From positions 32,818 to 96,817 of the forward strand of contig NZ_NMUL01000066.1 of NCBI RefSeq assembly GCF_002234595.1: a stretch of DNA of 64,000 nt, given 5' to 3'. Shown one piece after another: positions 1-7,146 of this stretch (positions are counted from its first letter, which is position 1; every line of letters starts with the position of its first letter). The notes below the pieces were generated by a model, which was not told the DNA's origin, did not search any database, and worked only from the letters and a program-made list of their open reading frames with translations. The stretch comes from Amycolatopsis vastitatis. Its GTDB lineage: Bacteria > Actinomycetota > Actinomycetes > Mycobacteriales > Pseudonocardiaceae. Both the position numbers and the translations under genes were made by a program.

Positions 1-425
1 GGTGCGCCGGCGGCGAGTTCCGCTCCCCGTTCGCGGGCCCGCCTGCCCAGGATCTCCCGGGGCGAGCCGCCGGTTTCGTCGGCCTCTTCCACAGCGGATG
101 CCAGGAGCTGACCGGCCAGTTCGTACTGGCGCTCGGGCAGGGAAACGCTCACCTGCCGGTCGGACCGGCGGTACAGCTTCGCCGGGCGGCCCGCGCCCGG
201 CCCGCTGCGGCCGGTGCGGCGTTCGTGGCCGACCGCCAGCAGCCGTTCGTCCACCAGGCGGTCGAGGTGGAACGCGACGGTCGCGCGGGGCACGCCGAGG
301 GCGGCCGCCACGTCGTCGCGGCTCACCGGCTCGGGCCGGCGGACGACGTACTCGTACAGCCGGCGCCGGGTCGGCTCGTCGAGGGCCGCGACCGCGGCGA
401 GCGCGCCCGCCTGGGGTTCGTGCAT
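1..425 (-). CDS. ArsR-like winged-helix regulator, 3' end cut by window
   Basis: Reading leftward from an ATG at 425 gives an open frame of more than 140 residues that runs off the window edge. It begins MHEPQAGALAAV and has a winged-helix DNA-binding core (LDEPTRRRLYEYV, then DDVAAALGVPRATVAFHLDRL) followed by a GRPAKLYRRS wing. That arrangement is typical of ArsR-like HTH regulators that work as repressors. The C-terminal sensing part is mostly outside the window, so the ligand is unknown. It is divergent from folE, 87 bp away, and an inverted repeat lies next to both starts, which suggests it controls itself and folE. The truncation is a window artefact. Confidence 0.82.
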   Translation of the reverse strand, partial: MHEPQAGALAAVAALDEPTRRRLYEYVVRRPEPVSRDDVAAALGVPRATVAFHLDRLVDERLLAVGHERRTGRSGPGAGRPAKLYRRSDRQVSVSLPERQYELAGQLLASAVEEADETGGSPREILGRRARERGAELAAGA

Positions 426-432
426 CACAGCA

Positions 433-501
433 TTCTAAAACACATCCCTGTTGACGAAAACCCCCGCGGGCTTCTAACGTCGACTTGACTTGATTTTAGA
501 A
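433..501. promoter_or_regulatory. Divergent promoter with TTCTAAAA/TTTTAGAA inverted repeat
   Basis: TTCTAAAA at 433-440, just upstream of the regulator start, and TTTTAGAA at 494-501, just upstream of the folE ribosome site, are perfect inverted copies 53 bp apart. Between them lie TTGACG (451-456) and TAACGT (475-480) with an 18-bp spacer, a plausible promoter for folE. The A/T-rich repeats stand out from the GC-rich surroundings. They fit a dimeric repressor binding at both ends of the intergenic region, but binding is inferred. Confidence 0.45.
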
Positions 502-512
502 GGAGGAACCCC

Positions 513-1133
513 GTGACCGTCGATCCCGTCAGCGCACCGGTACCGCTGCGGCACCTCGGTGTCGTCCACGACCGCGACGCCGTCGACCTGCACGCCGCCG
601 AGCGCGCGGTCGCCGACCTGCTGCGGGCGCTCGGCAAGGACCCGGCGTCGGAGCACCTGGGCGACACGCCGCGGCGGGTGGCCCAGGCGTACGCGGAGAT
701 GCTGCGGCCGCGCGACTTCCAGCTGACGACGTTCCCGAACGACGAGGGCTACGACGAGCTCGTGCTGGCGAAGAGCATCCCGGTGCAGTCGCTGTGCGAG
801 CACCACCTGCTCCCCTTCCGCGGCGTCGCGCACGTGGGCTACCTGCCCGGCGAGCGGATCCTCGGGCTGTCGAAGCTCGCCCGCGTCGTCGAGCTGTTCG
901 CGCGCGACCTGCAGGTGCAGGAACGGCTGACCAAGCAGGTCGCGGACTGGCTCCAGGAGCACCTCGAGCCCAAGGGCGTCGGCGTGGTGATCGAAGCCGA
1001 GCACCTGTGCATGTCGCTGCGCGGGGTGCGGGCGACCGGCGCGCTCACCGTCACGTCGTCGCTGCACGGCCTGCTCCGCGAAGAACCCAAGACGCGGCAG
1101 GAGTTCTTCGCGCTGACCGGGGTGAGCGCGTGA
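513..1133 (+). CDS. folE: GTP cyclohydrolase I
   Basis: This cytoplasmic enzyme converts GTP to 7,8-dihydroneopterin triphosphate, the entry step to folate and other pterins. The 206-residue protein has the normal family length and the zinc ligands Cys95 and His98 (in CEHHLLPF) and Cys166 (in EHLCMSLRG). The GTG start follows a strong AGGAGG. The stop overlaps the ATG of the downstream FAD reductase by one base, so the two are co-transcribed. Housekeeping actinobacterial folE usually sits with ftsH and folP/B/K. This copy is isolated and has its own divergent regulator, so it may be a second, conditionally expressed copy, which cannot be tested from the window. Confidence 0.93.
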   Translation: MTVDPVSAPVPLRHLGVVHDRDAVDLHAAERAVADLLRALGKDPASEHLGDTPRRVAQAYAEMLRPRDFQLTTFPNDEGYDELVLAKSIPVQSLCEHHLLPFRGVAHVGYLPGERILGLSKLARVVELFARDLQVQERLTKQVADWLQEHLEPKGVGVVIEAEHLCMSLRGVRATGALTVTSSLHGLLREEPKTRQEFFALTGVSA

Positions 1134-2338
1134 TGGACTCCTTCGTCATCGTCGGCGCCGGCCTGACCGGCGCGAAGGCCGCCGAAACCCTGCGAGCCGA
1201 AGGGTTCACCGGGCGCGTGATCCTCGTCGGCGCCGAACCGGACCTGCCGTACGAGCGGCCGCCGCTGTCGAAGGGCTACCTGCTCGGCCAGGACGACCGG
1301 GCGTCGGTCTTCGTCCACGACGAGAAGTGGTACGCCGAGCAGGAGATCGAGGTGCTGACCGGACGGCGCGTCACCGCGCTGGACCGCACCGCCCACGAGA
1401 TCGAGCTGGCCGGCGGGGAACGCCTCGGCTACACGAAGCTGCTGCTGGCCACGGGCGCCTCGCCACGGCGGCTGCGGGTGCCCGGGAACGACCTGAAGGG
1501 CGTCCACTACCTCCGCCGGCTCGCCCACGCCGACCGTCTGCGCGAGGCGCTGGCCTCGGGTGGCCGGGTCGTCGTCACGGGTGCCGGCTGGATCGGCCTG
1601 GAGACCGCCGCGGCCGCCCGGCACTACGGCTGCGAGGTGACGGTGGTCGAGCCGGGCCCGGCGCCGCTGCACGCCGCGCTGGGGCCGGAAGTGGGCGGGC
1701 TCTTCGCGGACCTGCACCGCCGCCACGGCGTGAAGCTGCGGCTGGGCACCGGGGTGACGGGCTTCGCCGGGGACACCACGGTCTCGGCGGTGCTGACCGA
1801 CGACGGCGAAATCCCGGCCGACGTGGTCGTGGTCGGCATCGGCGCCCGGCCCGAAACCCAGCTGGCTTCCGACGCCGGACTGGCCGTCGACGACGGCGTC
1901 CGCGTGGACGCGGCCCTGCGCACCGAAGACCCGGACGTGTTCGCGGCGGGCGACGTCGCGAGCGTGTGGCAGGAACGCTACGGACGGCGGATCCGCGTCG
2001 AGCACTGGGCGGCGGCCACCAACGGCGGCCCGGCGGCGGCGATGTCGATGCTCGGCCGCGGCGCCGGTTACGACGACCTGCCGTACTTCTTCTCCGACCA
2101 GTACGACGCGGGCATGGAGTTCACGGGCTGGTTCCCGCCCGGCGGCTACGACCGCGTCGTCACCCGAGGCGACGGCGAGGCGTTCCACGCGTTCTGGCTG
2201 GCCGGCGACCGCGTGGTGGCGGGAATGCACGTCAACCAGTGGGACGAGGGTCTCGACGCGGTGCGCGACCTGATCCTCAGTGGCCGGACCGTGGACCCGG
2301 ACCGGCTCGCCGACCCCGCGCAGCCCCTCAAGAGCTGA
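1133..2338 (+). CDS. FAD-dependent ferredoxin/rubredoxin-reductase-type oxidoreductase
   Basis: The 401-residue protein is a two-dinucleotide-binding-domain flavoprotein. An N-terminal FAD fold starts FVIVGAGLTGAKAA, a second NAD(P)H fold has VVVTGAGWIGLETA, and the late FAD motif is DVFAAGDVA. A C-terminal reductase dimerisation domain follows (AMEFTGW to the end). Such proteins pass electrons from NAD(P)H to ferredoxins or rubredoxins that serve P450s or oxygenases. No ferredoxin gene is adjacent, so the partner is unknown. It is translationally coupled to folE (TGATG overlap), an unusual pairing. A long perfect hairpin lies 11 bp after the stop. Confidence 0.88.
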   Translation: MDSFVIVGAGLTGAKAAETLRAEGFTGRVILVGAEPDLPYERPPLSKGYLLGQDDRASVFVHDEKWYAEQEIEVLTGRRVTALDRTAHEIELAGGERLGYTKLLLATGASPRRLRVPGNDLKGVHYLRRLAHADRLREALASGGRVVVTGAGWIGLETAAAARHYGCEVTVVEPGPAPLHAALGPEVGGLFADLHRRHGVKLRLGTGVTGFAGDTTVSAVLTDDGEIPADVVVVGIGARPETQLASDAGLAVDDGVRVDAALRTEDPDVFAAGDVASVWQERYGRRIRVEHWAAATNGGPAAAMSMLGRGAGYDDLPYFFSDQYDAGMEFTGWFPPGGYDRVVTRGDGEAFHAFWLAGDRVVAGMHVNQWDEGLDAVRDLILSGRTVDPDRLADPAQPLKS

Positions 2339-2349
2339 CCCTGATCGCG

Positions 2350-2410
2350 GCAGGTCGTGAACGACTCGTTCATCCCGTCCGATGACAGGAACGAGTCGTT
2401 CACGACCTGC
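2350..2410. repeat. Perfect 22-bp-stem hairpin, repeat family copy 1
   Basis: A perfect 22-bp inverted repeat (2350-2371 and 2389-2410) encloses a 17-nt loop. Each arm holds its own near-palindrome (GAACGACTCGTTC and GAACGAGTCGTTC). It lies between convergent genes and could act as a bidirectional terminator, although there is no T-tract. The same architecture and a related loop recur at 6548-6602. Confidence 0.85.
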
Positions 2411-2426
2411 TCGCGCTCGCGACCGG

Positions 2427-2861
2427 TCAGTCCTCGCGCCGGTGACGGCCACGCCGCACGCCGGCGAGCGCGCGCACCCGGGTCGCCAGGTCGCCGCGGC
2501 GCTCCCGGCGTGCGTATTCCAGCAACGCTTCGGCCTGGTCCTGCGGCAGCCAGCCGCGGTCGGCTCCGGACTCCAGCCGGAGCAGGTGCGTCACCAGCTC
2601 GCGGGACTCCTCGTCGTGCTCGCCCGCGCGCTCCGCGAACCGGCTGGCCGCTTCCGCTTCGCCGTCGCACCACGCCGTCATCGCCAGGAGCGTCGCCGTG
2701 GCCGTCAGGATGTCGCCGCGGTGGACGCCTCCCTCCGCCGCCAGGTGCTCCGCCAGCTGGAAGCTGCGCGTCCCGACCCCACCCGCCCCTTCCCGGCGCA
2801 CCGCTTCCGCGAGTGCCCGGATCTGCTGCGTGACATAGTCCCCGCCCGACAACCCCGCCAT
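2427..2861 (-). CDS. Hypothetical protein downstream of DevR-like regulator
   Basis: I do not recognise this 144-residue family. The chosen ATG at 2861 follows a GGAGGGG ribosome site; an in-frame upstream start would add 28 residues of low-complexity Gly/Arg sequence. The product is predicted soluble and helical, rich in Ala, Glu and Arg (for example DILTATATLLAMTAWCDGEA), with a very basic Arg-rich tail (GVRRGRHRRED). It has no signal peptide or membrane span. It lies 109 bp downstream of the DevR-like gene on the same strand, so it may be the last gene of that unit. Confidence 0.6.
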   Translation of the reverse strand: MAGLSGGDYVTQQIRALAEAVRREGAGGVGTRSFQLAEHLAAEGGVHRGDILTATATLLAMTAWCDGEAEAASRFAERAGEHDEESRELVTHLLRLESGADRGWLPQDQAEALLEYARRERRGDLATRVRALAGVRRGRHRRED

Positions 2862-2970
2862 GCCGTCCCCTCCACCGCGCACGCCAATCCGTGCGTCACC
2901 CGATAGGTGTACTCCACCGGCACCCAGATACGTCGAACGCCCCACCCGTTTCGCCCGAACAGTCGGAAAG

Positions 2971-3630
2971 TCAGCCCGATCGTCCGGGTTCGGAGCGCCG
3001 TTGGGACATGTACACCGCCGCCGAGGTACGCCGCTCGACGCCGAGCTTGTGCAGCACCGACGACACGTAGTTCTTCACGGTCTTCTCCGCGAGGAAGAGC
3101 CGCTCGGCGATCTGCCGGTTCGTCAGGCCCTCGGCGACGAGGTCGAGCACCCGCCGCTCCTGCGGGCTGAGCTGCTCGTACCGCGGGTCCGGGGCCTGGA
3201 CGTCCTCGCCGCGCAGCTTGTTCATCACCGACGCGGTGAGCGTGACGTCCAGCAGCGAGCCGCCGGCGGCGACCGTGCGGACGGCCTCCACCAGGGACCG
3301 GCCGGAGACCTGCTTCAGCATGTACCCGGCCGCGCCCGCCATGATCGCGCCGAACAGCGCCTCGTCGTCCGAGTAGGACGTGAGCATCAGGCACGCGGGC
3401 GGCGGGTCCAGAGTGGACCGGATGTCGCGGCAGACCTCCACCCCCTGGCCGTCGGGCAGCCGGACGTCGAGGATCGCCACGTCCGGGCGGGCCTGGGGGA
3501 TGCGGACCAGCGCCTCGGCCGCCGTGCCGGCCTCCCCGACCACCTCGATGTCCGGTTCGGGCTCGAAGACGGTCTTCAGCCCGGTCCGGACCAGCTCGTG
3601 GTCGTCCAGCAGGAACACCGCGATCGTCAT
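2971..3630 (-). CDS. DevR/DosR-like NarL-family response regulator
   Basis: The 219-residue regulator has a receiver domain (residues 1-120; acidic pair Asp9-Asp10, phospho-acceptor Asp55 in ILDVRLPD, conserved TSYSDDEA switch region) and a C-terminal LuxR helix-turn-helix (about 155-210, LAEKTVKNYVSSVLHKLGVE). The linker and the VRLPDGQGVEVCRD and SLLDVTLTASVMNKLRG segments closely resemble mycobacterial DevR/DosR, the hypoxia/NO regulator. Its ATG overlaps the kinase stop by four bases (ATGA). The cognate kinase and the PPOX gene lie upstream. The oxygen-response role is inferred from family likeness. Confidence 0.87.
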   Translation of the reverse strand: MTIAVFLLDDHELVRTGLKTVFEPEPDIEVVGEAGTAAEALVRIPQARPDVAILDVRLPDGQGVEVCRDIRSTLDPPPACLMLTSYSDDEALFGAIMAGAAGYMLKQVSGRSLVEAVRTVAAGGSLLDVTLTASVMNKLRGEDVQAPDPRYEQLSPQERRVLDLVAEGLTNRQIAERLFLAEKTVKNYVSSVLHKLGVERRTSAAVYMSQRRSEPGRSG

Positions 3631-5147
3631 CGTTCCCTCCGCTGTTCGCCGGTCCGCGCCGGCAGCTCCGCGGTCCACTCCAGCCGCGCGCCGCCACCGT
3701 CCTCGGCGGTCAGCACGCAGGTGCCGCCCCACCGGGCCGCGCGGGCGGCCAGGTTGCCGAGCCCGCTCACCCGGTCCCGTTCCGGCGGCGGGCCGATCCC
3801 GTCGTCGTGCACCACCAGGCCCAGCCGGCGGCCGAGCCCGTCCACCGTCACCTCGACCGAGCACGACGTCGCCCAGGCGTGGCGCGCGACGTTCGTCAGC
3901 GCTTCGCGCAGGGACGCGATCAGGTCGGAGCGGACGGCTTCCGGCACCGCGGCGTCCAGCGGTCCGTCGAAGCCGACGCGCGGTTCGAAGCCCAGCGCGT
4001 CGCGGGCGTCCACGGCCACTCGCAGCAGCTCCGCGCGGAGGCTACCCTGCGCCTGCGCGGGCGCCTGCAGCGAAAAGATGCTGTTGCGGATCTCGCGGAT
4101 CGTGCCGTCGAGGTCCTGGGCGAACCCGGCGACGCGCGCCGCGACCCCTTCGTCGGCGATCAGCCTGCTGATCCCCTCCAGCCCGAGCCCGGTCGCGAAC
4201 AGCCGCTGGATCACCAGGTCGTGCAGGTCGCGGGCGATCCGGTCGCGGTCGGAGAACACCGCCAGCTGCTGCCGCGCCTCCTGCGCCCGGGAGAACTCGA
4301 CGGCGAGCGCGGCGTGCCCGGCGAACGTCTCGGCCAGCTGGACGTCGGAGCCGGTGAACGGCGACCGGTCGCGGAACTTCGCGACCACCAGCACCCCGAG
4401 GGTCTCCTCGCCGACGATCAGCGGCACGGAGATCGCCGAGTCCAGGTCCTTGATCATCGCCGGCATCGCCCCGGCCCGGTCGCGCTGCTGCTCCTGCACG
4501 CGTTCGCCGTAGTCGCGGACCACGACCGGGTGGCGGGAGGTGAACGCCATCCCGGTGGCGGTGCCCTCGAGCGGCACGGTCAGTCCGGTGAGCCGGTCGG
4601 CGTCCTCACCCGGCGGCTCGACGACGTCGAACACCAGCTGTTCCGGGCCGTCGGGCCGCGCGATCGCGCCCGCGGTCCCGCCGGCGACGACGCGGGCGCG
4701 TTCGGCGACCAGCCGGAGCGTGCCGTGCAGGTCCTCCGCCGCGAGCAGGGCCCTGGTGACGTCGTAGGACGCCTCGAGCCAGCGTTCGCGGCGGCGCATC
4801 TGGTCGACGAGCAGGGCTTTTTCGACGGCCATCCCGGTCGCCGCGGTGAGCGCGCCCAGCACCTCGCGCTCGCGGCGGCCGAACTCGCCGCCGTCGCCGG
4901 GCTCGACCGCGAGGGTCCCGAACGTCCGCGTGCCCGCGCGGACCGGCAGCTCGACCGCGCCGGTGCCGGGGTCGCCGGTGCCGTACCGGGCGACGCCGCC
5001 CTCGGGCACGTCCAGCCGGCCGCGCCGGGCTCCCAGCAGCTCGCACGTCGCCGTTACCGCGCGGTGCAGCAGGGCCGGCAGCTCCAGCTCGCGGGCGATG
5101 CCGCCCACCGCCGCGAGGACCGCCGGCATGCTGATTTCGTCCGCCAC
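3627..5147 (-). CDS. DevS/DosT-like GAF-domain sensor histidine kinase
   Basis: The 506-residue kinase has two GAF-type sensor regions (about residues 15-115 and 135-290), a HisKA_3 dimerisation helix with His309 in DRIARDLHDLVIQRLFATG, and a C-terminal ATPase with DDGIGPPPE and GLGNLAARA. The H-box is nearly that of mycobacterial DevS. The first GAF is compact and I cannot point to a haem-binding histidine, so gas sensing should not be assumed. The GTG start at 5147 follows GAGGAGG closely; an ATG at 5129 is an alternative. The gene is translationally coupled to the response regulator, and there are no membrane spans. Confidence 0.85.
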   Translation of the reverse strand: MADEISMPAVLAAVGGIARELELPALLHRAVTATCELLGARRGRLDVPEGGVARYGTGDPGTGAVELPVRAGTRTFGTLAVEPGDGGEFGRREREVLGALTAATGMAVEKALLVDQMRRRERWLEASYDVTRALLAAEDLHGTLRLVAERARVVAGGTAGAIARPDGPEQLVFDVVEPPGEDADRLTGLTVPLEGTATGMAFTSRHPVVVRDYGERVQEQQRDRAGAMPAMIKDLDSAISVPLIVGEETLGVLVVAKFRDRSPFTGSDVQLAETFAGHAALAVEFSRAQEARQQLAVFSDRDRIARDLHDLVIQRLFATGLGLEGISRLIADEGVAARVAGFAQDLDGTIREIRNSIFSLQAPAQAQGSLRAELLRVAVDARDALGFEPRVGFDGPLDAAVPEAVRSDLIASLREALTNVARHAWATSCSVEVTVDGLGRRLGLVVHDDGIGPPPERDRVSGLGNLAARAARWGGTCVLTAEDGGGARLEWTAELPARTGEQRRER

Positions 5148-5277
5148 GTCCTCCTCGACCCCGCTGGTTCGCCGAATCCCGGGCCTGCCCCGGGCCGTCA
5201 AGAGTGCCACAGGCGACTGCCCGTGTCGGCCCAATCCGGTTCGTCCATCCGGGGGGTCGAAGAACGGAGCGGGTTTG

Positions 5278-5679
5278 TTACTCGGCGTGGCAGGTGACGC
5301 GGTGACCGGTGATGTTCTCGGCCGGGATGCGCAGGTACCGGCGGCCGGCGGGGGGCCGGCAGGGGCAGGTGATCTCGCCGAGATCGGCGGCGGCGGACTC
5401 CGTGGCGCGCCCGAGCAGGCTGACGTACCACCCGGCGCCGAAGTCGGCGGCGAGCTCGTCGGCTTCGAAGGCGACGACGGCGTCGCGCGCGCCCGCGTAG
5501 AGGGGGCTGTCCGCCGGGACGGCGAAGACCACGGCGTCGTCGACGACGGCGAAGCGCACCGGGCGCACCGCGGGCATCGCCCGGTGGGTGAAAATCACCC
5601 GTCCGAGGGTCGCCGATCGAAGCAAGGCGAGGCACTGCTGCCGGTCCAGCAGCAGCCCGAAGCCCACGTCGTCCACCAT
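5278..5679 (-). CDS. PPOX-class (pyridoxamine 5'-phosphate oxidase family) FMN-binding protein
   Basis: The 133-residue protein has the short split-barrel pattern of the PPOX/FMN-binding superfamily: LLRSATLGRVIFTHRAMPAV near the N terminus, then VRFAVVDDAVVFAV, VVAFEADELAAD and WYVSLLGRATE. The C terminus carries two cysteines (ITCPC). Members bind FMN, F420 or haem, and the exact substrate cannot be read from sequence. It lies 130 bp upstream of the DevS-like kinase. PPOX proteins are frequent DosR-regulon members in actinobacteria, and a DevR-box-like palindrome lies 69 bp upstream of its start. Confidence 0.78.
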   Translation of the reverse strand: MVDDVGFGLLLDRQQCLALLRSATLGRVIFTHRAMPAVRPVRFAVVDDAVVFAVPADSPLYAGARDAVVAFEADELAADFGAGWYVSLLGRATESAAADLGEITCPCRPPAGRRYLRIPAENITGHRVTCHAE

Positions 5680-5747
5680 CGTGTACCTGTGTTTCTCCTG
5701 TGAAATACCCGGCCACCAGCGTGATCGGTTCGCCTGGAGCCTCGATA

Positions 5748-5761
5748 GGGCCGTTAGGCCC
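5748..5761. promoter_or_regulatory. DevR-box-like palindrome GGGCC-N4-GGCCC
   Basis: GGGCCGTTAGGCCC is a perfect 5+5 palindrome with a 4-nt centre, upstream of the PPOX gene. DosR/DevR boxes in mycobacteria are GC-bounded palindromes of similar size (GGGAC...GTCCC). The match to a strict DosR consensus is partial, so assignment to the neighbouring DevR-like regulator is inferred. Confidence 0.4.
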
Positions 5762-5920
5762 GGCCACCGCGACGGCGGCGGCGCACCCACGCCGAGGCGC
5801 CGGGCGCCAGGGCCGGAAGACCCGGATCAAGGCGGCCGGCCGGCCGGTGTGACGGCCACGCGGCGTGACCTAGCGTCGTGACTGTCCGTCGCCGGGAAAG
5901 TGGAGAAAGGGGTGAGGCCG

Positions 5921-6535
5921 ATGCCGCCGCACTCCGCCGGGGGCGACCGCCCGCCCGCGGCGACGTTCAGGGTCGACCCGGCACTCGTCCGGTCGGCGAT
6001 CCGGGGCAACCGCGCCGCGGTGAGCGGCCTGCTGAGCACGCTGCGGCCGGTGGTGTTCCGCTACTGCCTCGGCCGGCTCCGCGCGTGGCAGGACGGTTCG
6101 TCCGACGCCGAGGACTGCGCGCAGGACGTGCTGATGGCGATCGTGCGCGCACTGCCCGGCTACCGCCATGACGCCGAGGCCTTCCTGCCGTTCGTCTTCG
6201 GCATCGCCGCGCACAAGGTGTCCGACTTCCACCGGCAGCGGGCACGGGACCGCACCAGCCCGGTCGCCGAACCACCCGCGGACCGGTGGGTGGGCGCGGA
6301 CCCGACGGGCGAGGAGGTCGAGCGCTCCGCCGCGCTCGACTGGTCGGCCGGGCTGCTCGACTCGCTTCCGCCGCGCCAGCGCGAAATCCTGGTGCTGCGC
6401 ATCATCCTCGGCCTTTCGGCCGAAGAGACGGCCACCGCGGTCGGCCTCAGCAGTGCCGGCGCGGTCCGCGTCGCCCAGCACCGCGCGCTCACCACCTTGC
6501 GGCACGGCCTCCTCGCGCAGAAACGCGCTTCTTGA
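5921..6535 (+). CDS. ECF RNA polymerase sigma factor, SigD/ShbA-like
   Basis: The 204-residue sigma factor has region 2 (about residues 20-95, ending in FLPFVFGIAAHKVSDFHR) and region 4 (about 140-195, LPPRQREILVLRIILGLSAEETA then AGAVRVAQHRALTTLR). Both regions resemble mycobacterial SigD and streptomycete ShbA. Members direct RNA polymerase to a small regulon; ShbA drives hrdB in Streptomyces. The ATG at 5921 has AAAGGGG and GAGG upstream; GTG 5900 would add seven residues. No anti-sigma gene is adjacent. A family hairpin follows the stop within 15 bp. Confidence 0.87.
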   Translation: MPPHSAGGDRPPAATFRVDPALVRSAIRGNRAAVSGLLSTLRPVVFRYCLGRLRAWQDGSSDAEDCAQDVLMAIVRALPGYRHDAEAFLPFVFGIAAHKVSDFHRQRARDRTSPVAEPPADRWVGADPTGEEVERSAALDWSAGLLDSLPPRQREILVLRIILGLSAEETATAVGLSSAGAVRVAQHRALTTLRHGLLAQKRAS

Positions 6536-6547
6536 TCCGCGACCCGG

Positions 6548-6602
6548 CGACGTGAATGACTCATTCATGGCGCCGGACGACATGAATGAGTCATTCACGT
6601 CG
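6548..6602. repeat. Perfect 22-bp-stem hairpin, repeat family copy 2
   Basis: Arms 6548-6569 and 6581-6602 are perfect inverted copies around an 11-nt loop, and each arm contains an inner palindrome (TGAATGACTCATTCA and TGAATGAGTCATTCA). Arms and loop align with the hairpin at 2350-2410: both read CGTGAAYGACTCRTTCAT, then a GC-rich centre, then GAYGACAKGAAYGAGTC. It probably also terminates the sigma-factor transcript. Confidence 0.85.
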
Positions 6603-7146
6603 TCCGCTCGGCCCACGGGCATTCCCCACGCCTCACTGAGGGATACGGTCGCGGGTTCGGATCGGTTCAAAGTTTCTCCGGCGAACTTCACCACCCGGAA
6701 AACCCCCTGGTCACAGCCCTGCACTCCGCCGACGACCGGAGGCCGCGACGGGACACCGGCGGCGACCGGCCGGGCCCGCCGCACCCGGGCGCAATTCTTC
6801 GGCAATTCCCGGCGACCTTTCCTCGCCCCGCTTGGCTACGGAGACCGAATCCTGCCCTGACGGTTCGTGATGGGCAGAAATACCTTCTTGCCCGGTGTCA
6901 AGCCCCCGTGTAGGTTCCATCACGGAACGATAACCAGCCGGTTGACGGCGCGGCCGCGGGCAGGTGGCCGCGCGCCCACTGATGTCGGGTCAGTGGACCA
7001 GCCGGGAATCGATCCGTGCCGACCCAATACCCGCTGCAATACCCGCTGCAATCCCTGCTAGGACCGAACCTGCCGGGAACGAGCCTGGGCTCGTCCCGTT
7101 CAGTGTCGTGCCTTCCCGCCAGCCCGACACCCCGGAGGAACTTCCC
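6603..7146. other. Non-coding stretch and leader of the DUF1996 gene, with a short tandem repeat
   Basis: No open frame here has convincing codon use or a recognisable product. AATACCCGCTGC is repeated in tandem at 7026-7037 and 7038-7049, followed by a degraded third copy. A good ribosome site (GGAGGAAC) precedes the ATG at 7147. The region presumably contains the promoter and a long leader; I cannot assign a confident -35/-10 pair. Confidence 0.5.

Noticed and set aside
2357..2410. Short peptides encoded by the hairpins (for example MNDSFIPSDDRNESFTT and VNDSFMAPDDMNESFTS)
   Set aside because: They arise on both strands from the palindrome itself. There is no ribosome site or start context, and the DNA structure explains the similarity.
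839..2452. Long open frames antisense to folE and the FAD reductase, and similar long frames opposite most genes
   Set aside because: In GC-rich actinomycete DNA, third-position GC keeps opposite frames open. These lack domains and ribosome sites and are Arg/Gly/Pro/Ala-rich.
3627..5147. Calling the kinase a haem-based oxygen/NO sensor
   Set aside because: The phospho-acceptor region is DevS-like, but no haem-ligating histidine can be identified in the compact first GAF.
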